Source: Phycisphaerales bacterium UBA7800
GTDB taxonomy: Bacteria; Planctomycetota; Phycisphaerae; Phycisphaerales; Phycisphaeraceae
Length of the DNA: 64,000 nt
Reading direction: 5' to 3'
NCBI GenBank assembly: GCA_002480565.1
Contig: DLCK01000032.1
Span: 27,760 to 91,759 of the forward strand
Shown: piece by piece, positions 60,590 to 64,000 of the stretch
Numbering within the stretch: the stretch's first letter is position 1
Layout: each line of letters opens with the position of its first letter
Made by a program: the position numbers and the translations under genes
Notes under the pieces: model-generated
Databases searched by the model: none
What the model saw: the letters and a program-made list of their open reading frames with translations, nothing else
What the model was told of the DNA's origin: nothing

Positions 60590-63397
60590 TTACATAACAC
60601 GATCATCAAACGCCTGATCTGTTGCTTTTTGCTGATGATGAATTCCACCTTTGCCAATTAAATCGGACAAGGTTTCATGGCTCACCGGGATTAAATTCTT
60701 CTGATCGGGTTTGTTGGCCAGGTAGGATATCATGCGGTCAAAAAGCAATGCAGCAGCCGGATCATCCTTTTGCAGATTCAAGCCACAAACCAGTAAATGC
60801 CCCTTGCCAAGGGCATATTCAAACATCGCGGCTTTCGGAGTCACCGACTTGTAGGTGCTGACCACTTCCAAAATCGGTTTAAACGGCAAAGCAGAATCAT
60901 TGAATATCACTGCACTGCCGTGTTCAAGCATGAATGCAAATTGCCAATCACAAAAGCCTTGGTGCGGAAAGTTTTCAAAAATGGGATGCGGGCCAATCAC
61001 GGTCGCCAAGTCACCACTGGACCGACCGCATGCCGCGGGTTGAAACTTGGTTGCTTGCGATTCGAAGGGCTCACTACCGAGTAAAAGCACACTTCCACCT
61101 TGTTCAAGAAATGACAGATCATCCACACTTAACTGATTGCAGACACGGACACCATTGACGTGCTTATCCGTTTGTATGGCTGACTGAGTCGCGGGAAAAG
61201 CCCATACAGTCCATGTGTTTTGCCAAGACTCATTTTTACACATCAACGCCAATTCAATGTGAAATTCGCAGGCATGGGCCAATTGGGGCATTGTCAAATT
61301 CAGCTCACCTAGCGCGTGTATTTTCCCATGCTCCAGATATTGGAGTTGGCGTTTGCCGTTGAGATATTCTTTGCCTTGGTGATCGAGCAAACGCCATGTC
61401 AGCGTTGTGTCAGCATGATTGCAACCATCAAAATGCGAGAAGAAAACTGGCAGAGACAGCGTGGTGCCGCAGACCAGATTCCGTTGTCGGGGCAAGTCCA
61501 AAAGCAGAACGTTTGACGCATTAATCGCCTTAAAGGCTTTCAGATCATCACCGGGTTTGGGTTGGAAAAACTCATTGAGAATCCCGCAGCCATAGCCGAC
61601 GCGATGCCAATGGGTATCTATGCCACCAAGGTAATCATAGCCTGTGATGTGATCGCACTGTCGTGCTGCTTCGAGTAAATGCTTGCGTGCCAAACTTGTC
61701 CAGGCGACAGAATTTTTCACATACAATGGGAGCCGATCGAGTAAGCCCACATCGTCAAGTTTCAGTCGAACATAGTCAAAGAGTGCCGTACCGATACGTG
61801 TATCGGTGTAGCGATCAGCCAGCGATAAATCCAGATAGGTTTCGAGAATACCCACTTCATGCGACAGACATGGTCGCTGATAAACTGTACTACGTCTACA
61901 TAACTCCGATGCATCGGCAGCCATGCATTGATAACTCAGATACCCCCAGGCATATTGACCAAACACATCTGAGAACTCAGTCAATAAGTCAAGACGATGC
62001 GGGTTGTGTGTGAATGGCTCATCAACTTTTTCCTTGCCGATATCCTGTGTATTCCAGCCGTACTCGATGCCTCGCAAGGCTTCTTGAGGATTAAACAAGG
62101 TATCGGGTGCCTGCTTATGACAAAAATTGGCACGGAGACGCAACTGTTCAATCATAGCTTCATCGAGCAACTCTTCATTACCACAGCAGTAGATCACCAC
62201 ACAGGGATGCTTGCGACAGGCATGGAGAATATCGAGCCATTCCTTTTCGCCTGATCCGCGAGGGGATTCGACTTGGATGAGCATACCCAATTCGTCTGCA
62301 GCATGAAGGTAAGGTTCAGGTGGACACCATGTATGAAATCGCAGCCAATTGAAACCGAGTTCTTTCCATGCCTTGATACATTGACGGTAGTAGTCAATAT
62401 CCATCGGCGGAGTACAAGTCTCTGGGAAGTAGGCATGTTCGGTAATGCCACGCAAGTAAATTGGCACATCGTTTAAACACACCCGCATACCATCGCGTGA
62501 TAGTCGACGTTTGCCCCAGGCTTGTCGATGTTTATCCAACACCTTGTCCTGTGTGATAAGCTGCAAATGCAATTCGTAGATTTTGGGTGATTGATCGGAC
62601 CAGGATTCCAAGGCGTTGGTTGGCATATCCCATAGATTGTCACCAACAGTGGCTGGATGTTTGCCATCCAATACTGCCTTGCCCGTCTGCGGTTCGATCA
62701 CCTGCCAAGCAACATGCATTTCAGATAACTGCTGCGAATTGGATTGAACCTGCACATGCCAACGTGCGTTGTCAGATGTATTTTCCAGATAGACATCCGA
62801 CACCCGAGCATGGTGAGCAATTTGCAACGTGACCGGTCCAGTGATCCCAGCACTACGTCCTTTGTAGCCACGGATGACACAACCCAACCGATCATCACGC
62901 ATGTTGGAAATTGCTATCGTCAGTTCATTGCCCTGCGATTTAAACAGAGCAATATCCAACTGCATCTCAAAGGATGTGGAGTGTCCCAAGTGATGACCCA
63001 CATATTGGCCGTTAAGCCAAACCCATGCCTCCATCACCACACCTGCAATTTGCAGCGTCACCCATTGCTCATCGATCGGTTCAACCAGATCAAACTGCCG
63101 ACGGTACCACCCGGTCCCCAAAAGGTAAGGTAATGCCGCATCTGGTAATGGGTCACTTTCAAAATGGATCTCAGATCGGTACTCCGGATTCCACTGTGCG
63201 TGCTCGAATCCGGCAGAATTTACCAACGCTCCCAGATGATCATCCCAATAACCGGGCACTACCATGTAAACATCGAACATCACGTCCGGACATTTGGGAC
63301 CGTCGGCAGATATCACTTCTGAAACACACTTGGGTGTGTATGCGAAATCCCATTCACCCGACAAATCAATTTCACTTGGATATTGTGGTTCATGCAT
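60590..63397 (-). CDS. Large glycoside hydrolase family 2 enzyme
   Basis: This protein of about 935 residues has the GH2 sugar-binding domain (LLGTGWYRRQFDLVEP, VVMEAWVWLNGQYVGHHLGH), the immunoglobulin-like domain, and a TIM barrel. The acid/base Glu is in VVIYCCGNEELLDEA near residue 420 and the probable nucleophile Glu is in PCLSHEVGILETYLD near residue 530. The C-terminal 350 residues are extra and include a GATase1-like segment (GGSVLLLGSEPF, GKGHLLVCGLNLQ). ATG at 63397 is preferred to a TTG at 63406. There is no signal peptide. Substrate could be a beta-galactoside, glucuronide or mannoside. Confidence 0.87.
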   Translation of the reverse strand: MHEPQYPSEIDLSGEWDFAYTPKCVSEVISADGPKCPDVMFDVYMVVPGYWDDHLGALVNSAGFEHAQWNPEYRSEIHFESDPLPDAALPYLLGTGWYRRQFDLVEPIDEQWVTLQIAGVVMEAWVWLNGQYVGHHLGHSTSFEMQLDIALFKSQGNELTIAISNMRDDRLGCVIRGYKGRSAGITGPVTLQIAHHARVSDVYLENTSDNARWHVQVQSNSQQLSEMHVAWQVIEPQTGKAVLDGKHPATVGDNLWDMPTNALESWSDQSPKIYELHLQLITQDKVLDKHRQAWGKRRLSRDGMRVCLNDVPIYLRGITEHAYFPETCTPPMDIDYYRQCIKAWKELGFNWLRFHTWCPPEPYLHAADELGMLIQVESPRGSGEKEWLDILHACRKHPCVVIYCCGNEELLDEAMIEQLRLRANFCHKQAPDTLFNPQEALRGIEYGWNTQDIGKEKVDEPFTHNPHRLDLLTEFSDVFGQYAWGYLSYQCMAADASELCRRSTVYQRPCLSHEVGILETYLDLSLADRYTDTRIGTALFDYVRLKLDDVGLLDRLPLYVKNSVAWTSLARKHLLEAARQCDHITGYDYLGGIDTHWHRVGYGCGILNEFFQPKPGDDLKAFKAINASNVLLLDLPRQRNLVCGTTLSLPVFFSHFDGCNHADTTLTWRLLDHQGKEYLNGKRQLQYLEHGKIHALGELNLTMPQLAHACEFHIELALMCKNESWQNTWTVWAFPATQSAIQTDKHVNGVRVCNQLSVDDLSFLEQGGSVLLLGSEPFESQATKFQPAACGRSSGDLATVIGPHPIFENFPHQGFCDWQFAFMLEHGSAVIFNDSALPFKPILEVVSTYKSVTPKAAMFEYALGKGHLLVCGLNLQKDDPAAALLFDRMISYLANKPDQKNLIPVSHETLSDLIGKGGIHHQQKATDQAFDDRVM

Positions 63398-63469
63398 CAA
63401 CTTCAACTCAGATCGTCGTTATGTGTAACAAAACAAACACAATCCATAACCTGCTCTTTATAACCAAAA

Positions 63470-63491
63470 TACCATATTATTACCATATTAT
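63470..63491. promoter_or_regulatory. Tandem 11-base repeat upstream of the large GH2 gene
   Basis: TACCATATTAT occurs twice without a gap (on the gene strand ATAATATGGTA twice), about 75-95 bases upstream of the GH2 ATG. Position and period near one helical turn fit an operator for the local GntR-type regulator or overlapping promoter elements. Confidence 0.4.
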
Positions 63492-63590
63492 TAAATTGCA
63501 ACCGAGATTCATCAAAATGTTCCCCGATAGTTTTCTTGAGTAATGATGTGCCAATCAGACAAAAAATGAGTATATCAAAGACTTACCCGG

Positions 63591-63604
63591 CACCGAATTC
63601 GGTG
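63591..63604. repeat. Perfect 14-base palindrome
   Basis: CACCGAATTCGGTG is a perfect palindrome in the non-coding right end, followed by another GAATTC 18 bases on. It may be a repeat-end or regulator site; function is unknown. Confidence 0.4.
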
Positions 63605-64000
63605 ACATGGATCAGAATTCACGTAAGACACAGTTTCAAAAGGTTTTGTGAATATTGTCCCTAGTGCCGATTCTGCTAGGTTCGGTTCCTTGGCCACGAC
63701 GTTGTGCCGTGTGGCTTTCGGGTGGTTGTGGTTGCCGTGTATACCGTTTGTCTGCCTAACGTCCGTGTGGCCAAACTCGGCAACAAGACACCCCACACTC
63801 CCCATTTTCGTGTTCAACGCAACCGATTCGATAGCGATGCCAACCTGCCGGTGATTAAAATCACTAAGCACCTTCTTGCCGCGTAAGAACCCGACCAAAA
63901 TTCGCATACCAATAAACAACACAATTGCTGCTACATGCGCGTTGCGTATTTTGCAAACGGAATTAGAGAAATCAGGCGTTTCAAAGAGGAGTAAAACGCG

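Larger units (their letters stand above)
63398..64000. other. Right-end region without a confident gene
   Basis: These 603 bases contain the promoter side of the large GH2 gene, an 11-base perfect tandem repeat (63470-63491) and a 14-base perfect palindrome (63591-63604). Open frames of 60-115 codons on both strands between about 63575 and 63922 show no recognisable domain and no good ribosome binding site. A partial gene running out of the window cannot be excluded. Confidence 0.4.

Noticed and set aside
63575..63922. Open frames on both strands at the right end, one resembling a small basic protein
   Set aside because: I considered a ribosomal protein such as L28, but the conserved residues do not fit and no start signal is visible.
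1..64000. CRISPR arrays, rRNA and tRNA genes
   Set aside because: No regularly spaced direct repeats of suitable size and no tRNA- or rRNA-like sequence were found by eye; a covariance-model scan would be needed to exclude a tRNA completely.

Overview
The window looks like a chromosomal segment of a planctomycete, most likely of the Phycisphaerae type. The evidence is two prepilin-type proteins with the GFTLIELLVVISI / AFTLIELLVVISI start that is abundant in that group, a decayed integrase of a kind I associate with planctomycetes, a bacterial PUFA-synthase locus beside ole hydrocarbon genes, and a dense glycan-degradation locus without SusC/SusD genes. Genus cannot be told from the sequence alone.

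Left part (1-27 kb). A small catabolic group comes first: an AraC regulator divergent from an RraA-like aldolase-type protein, a zinc alcohol dehydrogenase and a short-chain dehydrogenase, closed by a strong terminator. Next is a three-gene polyunsaturated fatty acid / polyketide synthase operon: pfaD (enoyl reductase), pfaA (KS-MAT-ACP-ACP-KR-DH) and a very large pfaC-like gene (KS-CLF-AT-DH-DH, with the CLF cysteine replaced by Gln). Gene order and AT placement resemble the myxobacterial Pfa1-Pfa2-Pfa3 layout rather than the marine gamma-proteobacterial one. Facing it is a translationally overlapping oleA-oleB pair, the head-to-head condensing enzyme and the beta-lactone decarboxylase of long-chain olefin synthesis; oleC and oleD are not in the window. 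Then come a GT2/DUF2304 pair, a second GT2 gene that overlaps it tail to tail, a 970-residue protein with two FAD modules, and its divergent AraC regulator.

Junction (26.9-27.4 kb). A decayed palindromic repeat and a truncated IS3-type orfA remnant separate the left part from an AT-richer right part. Several short repeat families are frequent to the left and almost absent to the right; the clearest is a CTTCCGGGGG word that also occurs inside protein linkers.

Right part (27.4-63.4 kb). This is a glycan-degradation region with sub-clusters, each near its own regulator (LacI, AraC, GntR). The first holds a sulfatase, three tandem paralogues of about 1170-1210 residues with signal peptides, and an unassigned 701-690 residue protein, divergent from a LacI regulator. 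The second holds a pseudopilin, a secreted esterase and a GH2 enzyme. A graveyard of pseudogenes follows: a tyrosine recombinase, a PhoPQ-activated (PqaA) family protein and an alpha/beta hydrolase. The last part contains alanine dehydrogenase, an oligogalacturonide-lyase-like propeller, a secreted TIM-barrel protein, a second pseudopilin, a GH127 beta-L-arabinofuranosidase-type enzyme, an AraC regulator, a propeller protein resembling ulvan-lyase families, a GntR regulator and a large GH2 enzyme. Together these suggest use of a sulfated, arabinose- and uronate-containing algal or plant polysaccharide. No rRNA, tRNA or CRISPR array was recognised.
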